A stretch of 6,308 nt of DNA from an uncultured Clostridia bacterium (GCA_945947715.1 CAMEYZ010000128.1:1-6308); one strand, 5' to 3'. Counted from the first letter of the stretch, positions 1-6,308 are shown. The notes: generated by a model not told the origin, from the letters alone. A program made the numbers and translations.

Positions 1-629
1 TAGAAAAGCTGGATTATATCATAGCGACTCACCCTCATGCAGACCATATCGGCGGGCTTGCTGAGGTCATCGAAAGCTTTGAGGTGGGGAAGATAATCGC
101 TCCGAAGGTGTCTGACGAGCTAACTCCTACGACTGCAGTATATGAGGGCTTCCTTGACGCTGTCCGGGCAAAGGGCATGAAGCTTACCGCTGCAAGGGCA
201 GGAAATACATACTCCCTTGACGGGGCAGAACTGGAGATATTAGCACCCCTCTCCGATGATTATGATGATCTGAATGATTTTTCGGTGGTATGCAGAGTCA
301 CAAAAGGGGAGATATCCTTTTTGTTCACTGGAGATGCTTCAAAGGCGTCTGAGGCTGATATGACCGCAAGTGGAGAAGAACTGTACGCAGATGTTCTTAA
401 GGTGGGACATCACGGCAGCAAAACGGCTTCCACAAATGCATTCCTTGCGGAGGTCACGCCGTCTGTCTGCGTGATATCCTGCGGTAAGGACAACGACTAC
501 GGTCACCCTACTCGGGAGGCGTTATCACGACTGGAAAAGTATACTGAGAACATCTACCGCACCGATCTTAATGGAAATATCGCCATATTTACTGAGGGCG
601 AAAAGCTGTATATAAAAACTGACAAATAA
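1..629 (+). CDS. ComEC/Rec2-like metallo-beta-lactamase-fold hydrolase, 5' partial
   Basis: This is the C-terminal 208 residues of a metallo-beta-lactamase-fold hydrolase. The reading frame is already open at base 3, so the start and any signal peptide lie to the left; a GTG at 84 is internal and not the real start. The metal-binding motif THPHADH (HxHxDH) is at visible residues 9-15, followed by GG. Further fold motifs are FTGD at about 108-111, the VGHHGS histidine pair at about 134-139, and GHP at about 167-169. This set is typical of the hydrolase domain of the DNA-uptake protein ComEC and of its stand-alone relatives, often secreted or lipid-anchored in Clostridia. No membrane segments are visible here and the protein ends soon after the domain, so a stand-alone form, or a ComEC ending in this domain, both fit. 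The substrate is unknown; a phosphodiester or nucleic acid is a family-level inference. The downstream DUF3006 gene supports the assignment. Confidence 0.88.
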   Translation, partial: EKLDYIIATHPHADHIGGLAEVIESFEVGKIIAPKVSDELTPTTAVYEGFLDAVRAKGMKLTAARAGNTYSLDGAELEILAPLSDDYDDLNDFSVVCRVTKGEISFLFTGDASKASEADMTASGEELYADVLKVGHHGSKTASTNAFLAEVTPSVCVISCGKDNDYGHPTREALSRLEKYTENIYRTDLNGNIAIFTEGEKLYIKTDK

Positions 630-647
630 TGAAAGCAAGGTGATAGT

Positions 648-854
648 ATGCTCTGCGTTGACAGAATTGAGGGCGGATATGCGGTCTGCTATGAGGACAG
701 GATAAAAACTGATATCCCTTTGTCGGATATTATGGGGACCGTCCGCGAGGGGGATATCCTTGTAAAAAACGGCAGCAGGTACAGTATCGACAGGGAAGCC
801 GCCGAAAATCGGAAGAAGGATATTATCCTGAAACAAAACAGCCTATGGGAATAA
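648..854 (+). CDS. DUF3006 family small protein
   Basis: A 68-residue acidic/basic mixed protein. It opens with a short beta-rich part (VDRIEGGYAVCYED at residues 4-17) and has a central (V)REGDIL turn at about 53-58 of the coding core's first two thirds, then a charged helical tail (DREAAENRKKDI) ending in LWE. This layout (DRxEGxxAVxE, EGDxL, then an ExRKKxI tail) is the pattern I associate with DUF3006. Such proteins commonly sit directly next to ComEC-like hydrolases in Bacillota, exactly as here with an 18-base gap. An AAGG site at 637-640 precedes the ATG. Its role is not established; a small beta-barrel accessory or partner to the hydrolase is inference. There is no signal peptide or membrane segment, so it should be cytoplasmic. 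Confidence 0.85.
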   Translation: MLCVDRIEGGYAVCYEDRIKTDIPLSDIMGTVREGDILVKNGSRYSIDREAAENRKKDIILKQNSLWE

Positions 855-873
855 GCACAGTTAACATTGTGCT
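854..873. promoter_or_regulatory. Short inverted repeat, possible operator or weak terminator
   Basis: Arms AGCACA (854-859) and TGTGCT (868-873) are perfect complements around an 8-base spacer that contains GTTAAC. The repeat begins on the last base of the DUF3006 stop codon and lies upstream of the RpiR-type regulator. The following bases are CTCTTTGG, not a clean T-run, so it is a poor intrinsic terminator. An operator bound by the downstream regulator is possible, but nothing in the sequence proves it. A six-base stem can also arise by chance. Confidence 0.35.
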
Positions 874-900
874 CTTTGGTCGAAACCTCGGACTATGGAC

Positions 901-906
901 TAAAAT
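901..906 (+). promoter_or_regulatory. Possible -10 box ahead of the regulator gene
   Basis: TAAAAT matches the sigma-A -10 consensus at five of six bases and lies 20 bases before the ATG at 927. It is the best candidate in the only sizeable gap of the window. The matching -35 is poor: TTGGTC (876-881) sits 19 bases upstream, longer than the ideal 17. The site overlaps the end of a tandem GGACTA repeat (890-895 and 897-902), which could be a binding site for a regulator. This is a weak prediction. Confidence 0.25.
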
Positions 907-926
907 CAAGAAAGTGGGAATAAAAA

Positions 927-1805
927 ATGCCTAATGAAATCATCGGAAGATTAAACGAGCTTATACCTGACCTGTCAAAGGGACATAAAAAAATTGCGGA
1001 GTATATTATCGGACACTACGACAAGGCGGCTTTTATGACCGCTTCAAAGCTGGGGGCTATCGTTGGAGTGAGCGAATCCACAGTGGTGCGCTTTGCTACT
1101 GAGCTGGGCTACGAGGGCTATCCCGAGCTGCAGAAGGCTCTTAAGGAATTTACCAGCAACAAGCTCACTACTGTCCAGCGAATGGACGTTATGACCGACC
1201 AGTTCGCCGGAGAGGACGTGCTGTCCAAGGTAATGAATTTCGATATCGACCAGATACGCCATACCCTTGACAGCCTGGATAAGGCGGAGTTTTATCGGAC
1301 TATCGACGCACTCTGCGAGGCGAAGAGCATCTATGTCATCGGCGCAAGATCGGCGTCTGTGCTGGCAAGATTTATCGTGTTCTATTTTAATGTCATGTTT
1401 GAGAACGTAAAGATAATCCACACCACCAGTACCAGTGAAATGTTCGAGCAGATACTCAACATCGGCGAGCATGATATCATGATAGGAGTAAGCTTTCCAC
1501 GCTATTCCAAGCACACGGTGAAGGCGTTCCGCTATGCAAAGGAAAACGGCGCAAAGGTCATCGCTATCACCGACAGCCCTATGTCTCCTATCGCGGAAAA
1601 TGCGGATTATCTGCTGCTGGCGCGGAGCGATATGGCTTCCTTTGCGGATTCTCTCGTTGCTCCCATGAGCCTTATCAATGCGCTTATTACGGCGGTAAGC
1701 ATGCGCAAGAAGGAATATGTATCCGCTAACTACGAGCGCCTTGAACGTATCTGGGACGAGTACGAGGTGTACGAAAAATCGGACGATCAGGATTATAGCA
1801 AATGA
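927..1805 (+). CDS. MurR/RpiR family transcriptional regulator (HTH + SIS)
   Basis: A 292-residue cytoplasmic DNA-binding regulator, the usual length for the family. The N-terminal RpiR-type helix-turn-helix covers about residues 1-75: a first helical part with SKGHKKIAEYI (17-27), then TASKLGAIVGVSESTVVRF (38-56) and GYEGYPELQKAL (61-72), which is a textbook match. A linker leads to a SIS (sugar isomerase) domain at about 125-260, with YVIGARSAS (136-144), a glycine/serine phosphosugar-binding loop, IGVSFPRYSKHT (186-197) and VIAITDSPMSPIA (211-223). SIS domains in this family normally bind a phosphosugar that alters DNA binding; the ligand here cannot be read from the sequence. The ATG at 927 is preceded only by a weak site (GTGGGA, 914-919), suggesting modest translation. 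It is first in a run of six close genes and may regulate them, itself, or a distant target. Confidence 0.93.
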   Translation: MPNEIIGRLNELIPDLSKGHKKIAEYIIGHYDKAAFMTASKLGAIVGVSESTVVRFATELGYEGYPELQKALKEFTSNKLTTVQRMDVMTDQFAGEDVLSKVMNFDIDQIRHTLDSLDKAEFYRTIDALCEAKSIYVIGARSASVLARFIVFYFNVMFENVKIIHTTSTSEMFEQILNIGEHDIMIGVSFPRYSKHTVKAFRYAKENGAKVIAITDSPMSPIAENADYLLLARSDMASFADSLVAPMSLINALITAVSMRKKEYVSANYERLERIWDEYEVYEKSDDQDYSK

Positions 1806-1811
1806 TCTGAC

Positions 1812-1818
1812 GGGAGGG
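1812..1818 (+). promoter_or_regulatory. Ribosome binding site fixing the GTG start at 1826
   Basis: GGGAGGG lies 7 bases before GTG at 1826. It supports this non-ATG start over the in-frame GTG at 1832, although the two would differ by only two residues. No ATG start is equally well placed. Confidence 0.65.
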
Positions 1819-1825
1819 CTTTTCC

Positions 1826-2518
1826 GTGTGCGTGAACAGGCTTGAAATAAAAAACGCTGCTCTGCGCAATTATTGGGACGGAAGATATTTATGCCACGAG
1901 GCGCAGATAGTCATCGACGGAGTGTTTCTGGGTGACTATATCAATTCAGCCGTCAAAAAAGAAAAACTTCAGTATAATTATGACAGCAAGCTGCTTGCGC
2001 TGACCTTATCTCCGGGACTTGACTTTGAATACTGCGACCGTTTCATGGAGAAGATACTTGCCGAGCGGAGTGAAGCTGTTATCCCGATACTGCTCTGCGA
2101 TGGCGACATGGACTTTACCTGCACCACTGTTACAGTAAAAATGCGCTTTGACGAAAGCTATGCTTACTGGGACGAAATAGGCTTTGTGACAGGCAGATTT
2201 GCGGATGACCGGGTATATGGGATATTGTACACCGACAGCTATACCGACGAGGATTGGCAGAAATACGGTGACAATATAGCTCTTGAAAAGGTGGGCAGTC
2301 TGAAGTGGCGGGATTGGATAGGAGAAAATTTTCAGGAGGAGCATTTCCGCAGGCTCTGTAATTATTACTATCCGTTTCTGCAGCACAAGGAGAATATAGA
2401 AGTCTTTGCAAAACCTCACTGGAAATTTCCTTTGTCCGCCTATGAAAAAATGCTGGATTTTTTTCGCAGTACGGAGGATATCCGTGATCTGCACGAAAGC
2501 TGTCTGCCTGCTTTGTAA
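1826..2518 (+). CDS. Uncharacterised 230-residue protein
   Basis: I do not recognise this protein with confidence. It has a GTG start with a good ribosome binding site and lies 20 bases after the regulator and 17 before the flavoprotein, so it is co-directional and probably co-transcribed. There is no signal peptide or membrane segment. It is rich in aromatic and acidic residues: tryptophan at 17, 115, 144, 161, 164 and 199, and cysteine at 2, 23, 70, 91, 99, 178 and 226. The N-terminal part looks beta-rich (AQIVIDGVFLGDYI, 26-39). The middle has IPILLCDGDMDFTC (86-99) followed by YWDEIGF (114-120). The C-terminal third (about 161-215) looks helical, with a WRDW and a YYYPFL patch. The layout of an IDG..L.D strand, then a LLC...C turn, then V.W strand, faintly resembles small immunity-like or uncharacterised bacterial proteins with a LLCxCGxxxC..W pattern, but this is only a pattern impression. 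Codon use resembles its neighbours. Confidence 0.85.
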   Translation: MCVNRLEIKNAALRNYWDGRYLCHEAQIVIDGVFLGDYINSAVKKEKLQYNYDSKLLALTLSPGLDFEYCDRFMEKILAERSEAVIPILLCDGDMDFTCTTVTVKMRFDESYAYWDEIGFVTGRFADDRVYGILYTDSYTDEDWQKYGDNIALEKVGSLKWRDWIGENFQEEHFRRLCNYYYPFLQHKENIEVFAKPHWKFPLSAYEKMLDFFRSTEDIRDLHESCLPAL

Positions 2519-2535
2519 ATCGAAAGGATAAATAT

Positions 2536-3774
2536 ATGTACGACTGTATAATCATCGGCGGAGGCGCCGCGGGAGCAATGGCTGCCATAACCGCCGCCGA
2601 CTGCGGAAAAAATGTGCTTATCATAGAAAAAAACGACCATATCGGAAGAAAGCTCCGCATTACGGGAAAGGGACGCTGTAACGTCACCAACAACTGCGAC
2701 AGGGATACCTTTATGGCGAATATCCCCGTAAATTCGAGGTTTCTGTTTTCCGCATACTCAAAGTTTTCCTCCGAGGATACCATGGATTTTTTCGAAAGAC
2801 TGGGAGTGCCTCTCAAGACTGAAAGAGGAAACCGAGTTTTCCCCGTCAACGACAAGGCGGAGGATATTGTCAATGCTCTTAAGGACGCGATTGCTGAGAG
2901 AAGCATAACCATTAAAAAAGGCAAGGTCACCGATATCATCATCGAGGACAGTGCTATTCGTGGAGTTGTCCTGAACGGGAATACTATCTGCGGAGAAAGC
3001 GTGCTTATCGCAACGGGTGGAAAATCCTATCCGGTGACCGGCTCCGACGGGGACGGATATAACTTCGCCAAAAAGGCAGGACACAGGATAACCCCCATAA
3101 AGCCCTCGCTGGTGCCTATTATTTCCGAGGAAAAATACTGCGCCGATATGATGGGACTGTCACTGAAAAACGTTACATTGAAGCTTTTCGACACAAGGAC
3201 GAACAAGGAGCTTTATTCAGAAATGGGGGAGATGCTCTTCACTCATTTCGGAGTGTCCGGGCCGCTGGTGCTCAGCGCGTCAAGCCATATCCGAAAAATG
3301 GAACGGGGCAGATACAAGCTGCTTATCGACTTAAAGCCCGCGCTGGACGAGAAAACTCTCGATAACCGCATACAGCGGGATTTTTCCGCTGAAAAGAACC
3401 GGGATTTTATCAACTCGCTGGGAAAGCTTCTGCCTTCAAAGCTGATACCCGTGGCGGTGAAGCTGTCGGGGATAGCTCCCGAAAAAAAGGTCAATCAGAT
3501 AACTCGTGAGGAACGCTTCAGGCTGATGAACATTATTAAGAATTTTCCCGTGACAGTGAAGGACTTCCGTCCCATTGACGAGGCGATAATTACCAGCGGC
3601 GGAGTGGACGTTTCGGAGATAAATCCGAAAACCATGGAATCCAAGCTTGTAAAGGGATTATATTTTGCGGGGGAGGTCATCGACGTGGACGGATATACGG
3701 GAGGCTTTAATCTGCAGATCGCCTTTTCAACGGCATATTCCGCAGGGCTTGCCATGGGACAGTACGATTATTGA
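2536..3774 (+). CDS. HI0933/YhiN-family FAD-dependent oxidoreductase (aminoacetone oxidase-like)
   Basis: A 412-residue soluble flavoprotein, normal length for the HI0933/YhiN family. The N-terminal Rossmann FAD-binding motif GGGAAGAMAA is at residues 8-17, with the ribose-binding acidic residue in IIEKN (E31). The family signature GRKLRITGKGRCNVTN occupies 37-52. A second nucleotide-contact segment, ATGGKSYPVTGSDGDGY, is at 159-175. The C-terminal FAD motif GEVIDVDGYTGGFNLQ is at 379-394. Members are often annotated as aminoacetone oxidase after one streptococcal enzyme; the true substrate in most species is unknown. In many Clostridia this gene lies immediately before cmk, as here. AAAGGA at 2523-2528 is 7 bases before the ATG, supporting the start. 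No key motif is missing. Confidence 0.92.
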   Translation: MYDCIIIGGGAAGAMAAITAADCGKNVLIIEKNDHIGRKLRITGKGRCNVTNNCDRDTFMANIPVNSRFLFSAYSKFSSEDTMDFFERLGVPLKTERGNRVFPVNDKAEDIVNALKDAIAERSITIKKGKVTDIIIEDSAIRGVVLNGNTICGESVLIATGGKSYPVTGSDGDGYNFAKKAGHRITPIKPSLVPIISEEKYCADMMGLSLKNVTLKLFDTRTNKELYSEMGEMLFTHFGVSGPLVLSASSHIRKMERGRYKLLIDLKPALDEKTLDNRIQRDFSAEKNRDFINSLGKLLPSKLIPVAVKLSGIAPEKKVNQITREERFRLMNIIKNFPVTVKDFRPIDEAIITSGGVDVSEINPKTMESKLVKGLYFAGEVIDVDGYTGGFNLQIAFSTAYSAGLAMGQYDY

Positions 3775-3787
3775 TATAACAATGAAC

Positions 3788-3793
3788 AGGAGG
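3788..3793 (+). promoter_or_regulatory. Strong ribosome binding site of cmk
   Basis: A perfect AGGAGG lies 8 bases before the ATG at 3802, within the 27-base gap after the flavoprotein stop codon. It fixes the cmk start and predicts efficient translation. Confidence 0.8.
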
Positions 3794-3801
3794 AATTTAT
3801 C

Positions 3802-4467
3802 ATGCCTATAAATGTAGCAATAGACGGGCCTGCGGGAGCGGGAAAATCTACTCTTGCAAGGGCAGCGGCTGGAAGGCTGGGATTTATCTACGTCGATACC
3901 GGAGCACTTTATCGTTCGGTGGCGTACTATGTTCTGAAAAAGGGAAGGGACCCCAAAAACAGCGGAGAGGTCATCGCACTTCTGCCGGAAATAAAGCCTG
4001 AGCTGAAATACATCGACGGAGTTCAGCATGTTTTCATCAATGGCGAGGACGTGTCGGAGCATATCCGCACTCCTGAGATTTCCATGAACGCTTCGGCTGT
4101 TTCTGCAATTCCGGAGGTAAGGCAGTTCCTCTTCGACATTCAGAAGAACATCGCTGCAAACAACGATATCATCATGGACGGACGGGATATCGGAACGGTA
4201 GTCCTTCCACACGCACAGGTGAAGATATATCTGACCGCATCGGATAAGGTCCGCGCTGAAAGACGCTGCGCCGAGCTTGCTGCAAAGGGCGAAAATGCGG
4301 ACCTTGACACTGTTCTGGAGGATATCCGCCGCAGAGATTATAATGATATGCACCGCGAAACGGCTCCGCTGAAACAGGCGGAGGACGCCGTTCTGCTGGA
4401 TACATCGGAGCTGGACCCCAAGCAGTCGCTCGACAGGCTTGTTGAAATAATTAAGAGCAGGATATAG
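3802..4467 (+). CDS. cmk: (d)CMP kinase (cytidylate kinase)
   Basis: Phosphorylates CMP and dCMP to the diphosphates using ATP, in cytoplasmic pyrimidine nucleotide recycling. The 221-residue length is normal. The P-loop GPAGAGKS is at residues 9-16. VDTGALYRS at 31-39 is the conserved segment of the CMP-binding region. The nucleotide-specificity segment DGRDIGTVVLP is at 126-136, followed by KIYLTAS (141-147) and the RAERR lid-region arginines (151-155). RRRD at 176-179 and the C-terminal LLDTSELD segment (198-205) complete the family pattern. The start is supported by a perfect AGGAGG. In related bacteria cmk is often followed by an acyltransferase and ispH or rpsA; here an aldo/keto reductase follows directly. 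Nothing suggests loss of function. Confidence 0.97.
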   Translation: MPINVAIDGPAGAGKSTLARAAAGRLGFIYVDTGALYRSVAYYVLKKGRDPKNSGEVIALLPEIKPELKYIDGVQHVFINGEDVSEHIRTPEISMNASAVSAIPEVRQFLFDIQKNIAANNDIIMDGRDIGTVVLPHAQVKIYLTASDKVRAERRCAELAAKGENADLDTVLEDIRRRDYNDMHRETAPLKQAEDAVLLDTSELDPKQSLDRLVEIIKSRI

Positions 4468-4471
4468 GAGG
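4466..4471 (+). promoter_or_regulatory. Ribosome binding site deciding the reductase start
   Basis: AGGAGG overlaps the cmk stop codon TAG (4465-4467). An ATG at 4472 touches this site with no spacer and cannot be used efficiently, whereas the in-frame ATG at 4478 has the usual 6-base spacing. The reductase should therefore be annotated from 4478. The overlap with the stop codon suggests coupled translation of the two genes. Confidence 0.8.
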
Positions 4472-4477
4472 ATGATC

Positions 4478-5476
4478 ATGTACACTGCAAGCGATAAGAG
4501 ATACGATAAAATGGTCTACAGAAGAACTGGCAGGAGCGGACTTAAGCTCCCCGTGATTTCACTGGGACTGTGGCAGAATTTCGGCTACACCGATAATTTT
4601 GAAAACAGTGAGAAGATGTGCCGCACCGCCTTTGATCTGGGTATCACATATTTTGATTTGGCGAACAATTACGGAAATCCCTATAACGGCTCTGCGGAGG
4701 AGACATTCGGGAAGATTCTGGACAGGGGACTTCGCAGCTACCGCGACGAGCTCATCATCTCCACCAAGGCAGGCTATGACATGTGGCCCGGTCCCTACGG
4801 CGACAAGAATGGTTCGAGAAAATATCTGACCGCAAGCCTCGACCAGAGCCTTAAGAGAATGGGTCTCGATTATGTGGACATTTTCTATCATCATATCTAT
4901 GACCCGGATACTCCCCTGGAGGAGACAGCTCTTGCACTGGATAATGCGGTAAAGCAGGGCAAGGCACTTTATGTGGGAATTTCCAATTACAACAGGGAAA
5001 AAACTGCGGAGATTCTGGAGATTTTCCGCGAGCTGAAAACTCCCTACGTGGTAAATCAGCCCTCCTATTCTATGCTAAACCGCTGGATAGAGCGTGATAG
5101 GCTGGATAAGCTTGCCCTTGACGAGGGCTTTGGACTGGCAGTTTTTTCTCCGCTGTATCAGGGACTTCTAACGGACAGGTATCTCCATGGCATACCCGAG
5201 GATTCAAGGGTTGGCAAGGGCAGGACCTGGATAAGGGACGAGATTACCGAGGAAATGGTGGCAAGGCTCAATAAGCTCAACGATATTGCAAAGGGCAGAG
5301 GACAGACCTTATCGCAGATGGCACTTTCATGGGTGCTTAAGAATGAAGCGGTGACGACGGTCATCACAGGAGCCAGCAGACCACAGCAGATCATTGATAA
5401 TGCGCAGGCTGCGCAGAAGCTGGAGTTTTCTGCGGAGGAAGAAGCTCAGATAGAAGAGCTTATTGATAGAGTGTGA
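4478..5476 (+). CDS. Aldo/keto reductase, YghZ (L-glyceraldehyde 3-phosphate reductase) type
   Basis: A 332-residue NADPH-dependent reductase of the aldo/keto reductase superfamily, a (beta/alpha)8 barrel without signal peptide. The match to the E. coli YghZ/Gpr group is close along its length as I recall that protein: RSGLKLPVISLGLWQNFG near residue 19, FDLANNYG at 59-66, ELIISTKAGYDMWPGPYG at 91-108, GSRKYL, SLDQSLKRMGLDYVDIFY, GKALYVGISNY, and MALSWVLK. The catalytic tetrad is visible as Asp60, Tyr65, Lys97 and His129 (in FYHH). The NADPH-site ITGASRPQQI segment is near the C-terminus. YghZ-type enzymes reduce small aldehydes such as L-glyceraldehyde 3-phosphate and methylglyoxal; the true substrate here is not shown. 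The start is set at 4478 by ribosome-binding-site spacing; an ATG at 4472 would add two residues. It lies 10 bases after cmk and 36 before an aldose epimerase-family gene, in keeping with a sugar or carbonyl role. Confidence 0.93.
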   Translation: MYTASDKRYDKMVYRRTGRSGLKLPVISLGLWQNFGYTDNFENSEKMCRTAFDLGITYFDLANNYGNPYNGSAEETFGKILDRGLRSYRDELIISTKAGYDMWPGPYGDKNGSRKYLTASLDQSLKRMGLDYVDIFYHHIYDPDTPLEETALALDNAVKQGKALYVGISNYNREKTAEILEIFRELKTPYVVNQPSYSMLNRWIERDRLDKLALDEGFGLAVFSPLYQGLLTDRYLHGIPEDSRVGKGRTWIRDEITEEMVARLNKLNDIAKGRGQTLSQMALSWVLKNEAVTTVITGASRPQQIIDNAQAAQKLEFSAEEEAQIEELIDRV

Positions 5477-5512
5477 TCAGGAACATATAATCAACGAAAG
5501 GAATGATGATAC

Positions 5513-6308
5513 ATGCAGGCAATCATAAAATCGGAGGGGTATACCGCAGCGGTGGACTCGCTGGGAGCAGAGCTTTCCTCCTTTAAAACTCCCGATGGTA
5601 CAGAGTACATATGGCAGGCTGACCCTGAGGTCTGGAAGCGTCATGCTCCCGTGCTTTTCCCCTTTGTGTGCAGCACTGACAGCAAGAAATTCACCGTGAA
5701 TGGCAGGGAGTTTAAAATGTCAAATCACGGCTTTGCAAGGGATTCCGAGTTTGTAAAGTCGGCAGAGACTGAAAGCTCAGTATCGTTTGTGCTGGCATCG
5801 GACGAAAGGACCAAGGAATTATATCCCTTTGACTTTAAATTTACAGTGACCTATTCTCTTGATAAGAACAAGCTGACTGCCGTATATTCGGCGGAGAATA
5901 CCGGCGTTGAAACGATGTACTGCTTTATCGGCGGTCACCCGGGATTTAACTGTCCTCTTGAAAAGGGCGAGGAATTTTCCGACTACTATGTAAAGTACGA
6001 AAAGCCCGAAACTATCGTGCAGGAGCTTGCCGACAAGAATATCACTGTGGCAGATAATACCGATACTGTCAATATTACAAGAGAGCTTTTTGCAAACGAC
6101 GTATTTATGAAGGAGAAGCCCAATTCCTCCGAGATATCTCTGCTTAGCAGAAAGACCACCAGGGGAGTGAAGGTCTCCTTTGACAACAGCGGCTGCATTG
6201 CTGTATGGTCTCCCTATAACGAAAAAGCGACCTTTGTCTGCTTAGAGCCCTGGACCTCTGTGCCTGTGTACTGCGACAAGACCGAGGACCTCACCGAAAG
6301 GCCTCGTG
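5513..6308 (+). CDS. Aldose 1-epimerase family protein (LacX-like), 3' partial
   Basis: The frame is open from the ATG at 5513 to the right edge, giving 265 residues without a stop. Family members are about 290 residues, so roughly 25-30 are missing. The protein matches the LacX-type branch of the aldose 1-epimerase (galactose mutarotase) family: WKRHAPVLFPF at 41-51, NHGFARDSEF at 71-80, GGHPGFNCPL at 140-149, and CLEPWTS at 243-249. The likely active-site residues are His72, His142 and Glu245, all present. The family interconverts alpha and beta anomers of sugars or sugar phosphates; the sugar used is not evident. An AAGGA site (5498-5502) sits 10 bases before the ATG. Two ATGs at 5503 and 5506 are out of frame and are not starts. 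It follows the reductase by 36 bases, probably in the same transcript. Confidence 0.9.
   Translation, partial: MQAIIKSEGYTAAVDSLGAELSSFKTPDGTEYIWQADPEVWKRHAPVLFPFVCSTDSKKFTVNGREFKMSNHGFARDSEFVKSAETESSVSFVLASDERTKELYPFDFKFTVTYSLDKNKLTAVYSAENTGVETMYCFIGGHPGFNCPLEKGEEFSDYYVKYEKPETIVQELADKNITVADNTDTVNITRELFANDVFMKEKPNSSEISLLSRKTTRGVKVSFDNSGCIAVWSPYNEKATFVCLEPWTSVPVYCDKTEDLTERPR

Noticed and set aside
84..629. Treating the GTG at 84 as the start of the hydrolase.
   Set aside because: The frame is open upstream to base 3 and includes the essential THPHADH metal-binding motif, which a start at 84 would remove. The gene is simply cut by the window edge.
854..880. Intrinsic terminator after the DUF3006 gene.
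   Set aside because: The six-base stem is short and AT/GC mixed, and the downstream bases lack a T-run, so I list it only as an inverted repeat of uncertain role.
2130..2942. A 270-codon open frame on the - strand across the end of the 230-residue gene and the start of the flavoprotein gene.
   Set aside because: It is antisense to two well-supported genes, shows no family motif and is low-complexity in parts. It reflects the base composition of the sense codons.
4472..4477. ATG at 4472 as the start of the aldo/keto reductase.
   Set aside because: It directly abuts the AGGAGG site with no spacer; the in-frame ATG at 4478 has proper spacing.
3727..4485. A 252-codon open frame on the - strand covering the whole of cmk.
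   Set aside because: The cmk motifs on the + strand are unambiguous; the antisense product resembles nothing and is Cys/Arg-rich in the way shadow frames are.
1..6308. CRISPR arrays, insertion sequences, tRNA genes, phage or defence genes.
   Set aside because: No spaced direct repeats, transposase-like frames, terminal inverted repeats or tRNA-like segments were seen; nearly every base lies in a recognised or plausible metabolic or regulatory gene.

Overview
The window looks like core chromosome from a Gram-positive, low-to-moderate-GC anaerobe of the class Clostridia. A Ruminococcus-like member of the Oscillospiraceae is my best guess. This rests on the gene content (a stand-alone ComEC-type hydrolase paired with a DUF3006 protein; an RpiR regulator near a HI0933-family flavoprotein and cmk), on strong AGGAGG-type ribosome binding sites, and on mixed codon use. 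No 16S or other marker gene is present, so the taxonomy is inference.

All eight genes lie on the + strand and are tightly spaced. Positions 1-854 hold the 3' part of a metallo-beta-lactamase-fold hydrolase (left end outside the window) and a 68-residue DUF3006 protein 18 bases behind it. A 72-base gap (855-926) follows. It is the only intergenic space large enough for a control region, and it holds a short inverted repeat, a 7-base tandem repeat and a possible -10 box.

From 927 to the right edge six genes run with gaps of only about 10-36 bases: a MurR/RpiR-family regulator (927-1805), an unrecognised 230-residue protein with a GTG start (1826-2518), a HI0933/YhiN-family FAD oxidoreductase (2536-3774), cytidylate kinase cmk (3802-4467), a YghZ-type aldo/keto reductase (4478-5476), and an aldose 1-epimerase-family protein cut by the right edge (5513 onwards). 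I see no convincing intrinsic terminator between them, so they may be one transcript.

Functionally, cmk is housekeeping pyrimidine metabolism. The reductase, the epimerase and the sugar-phosphate-sensing type of regulator point to carbohydrate or reactive-carbonyl handling. I found no CRISPR array, insertion sequence, tRNA, rRNA, phage gene or obvious defence system. The least explained element is the 230-residue protein. Otherwise the region reads as ordinary chromosome.
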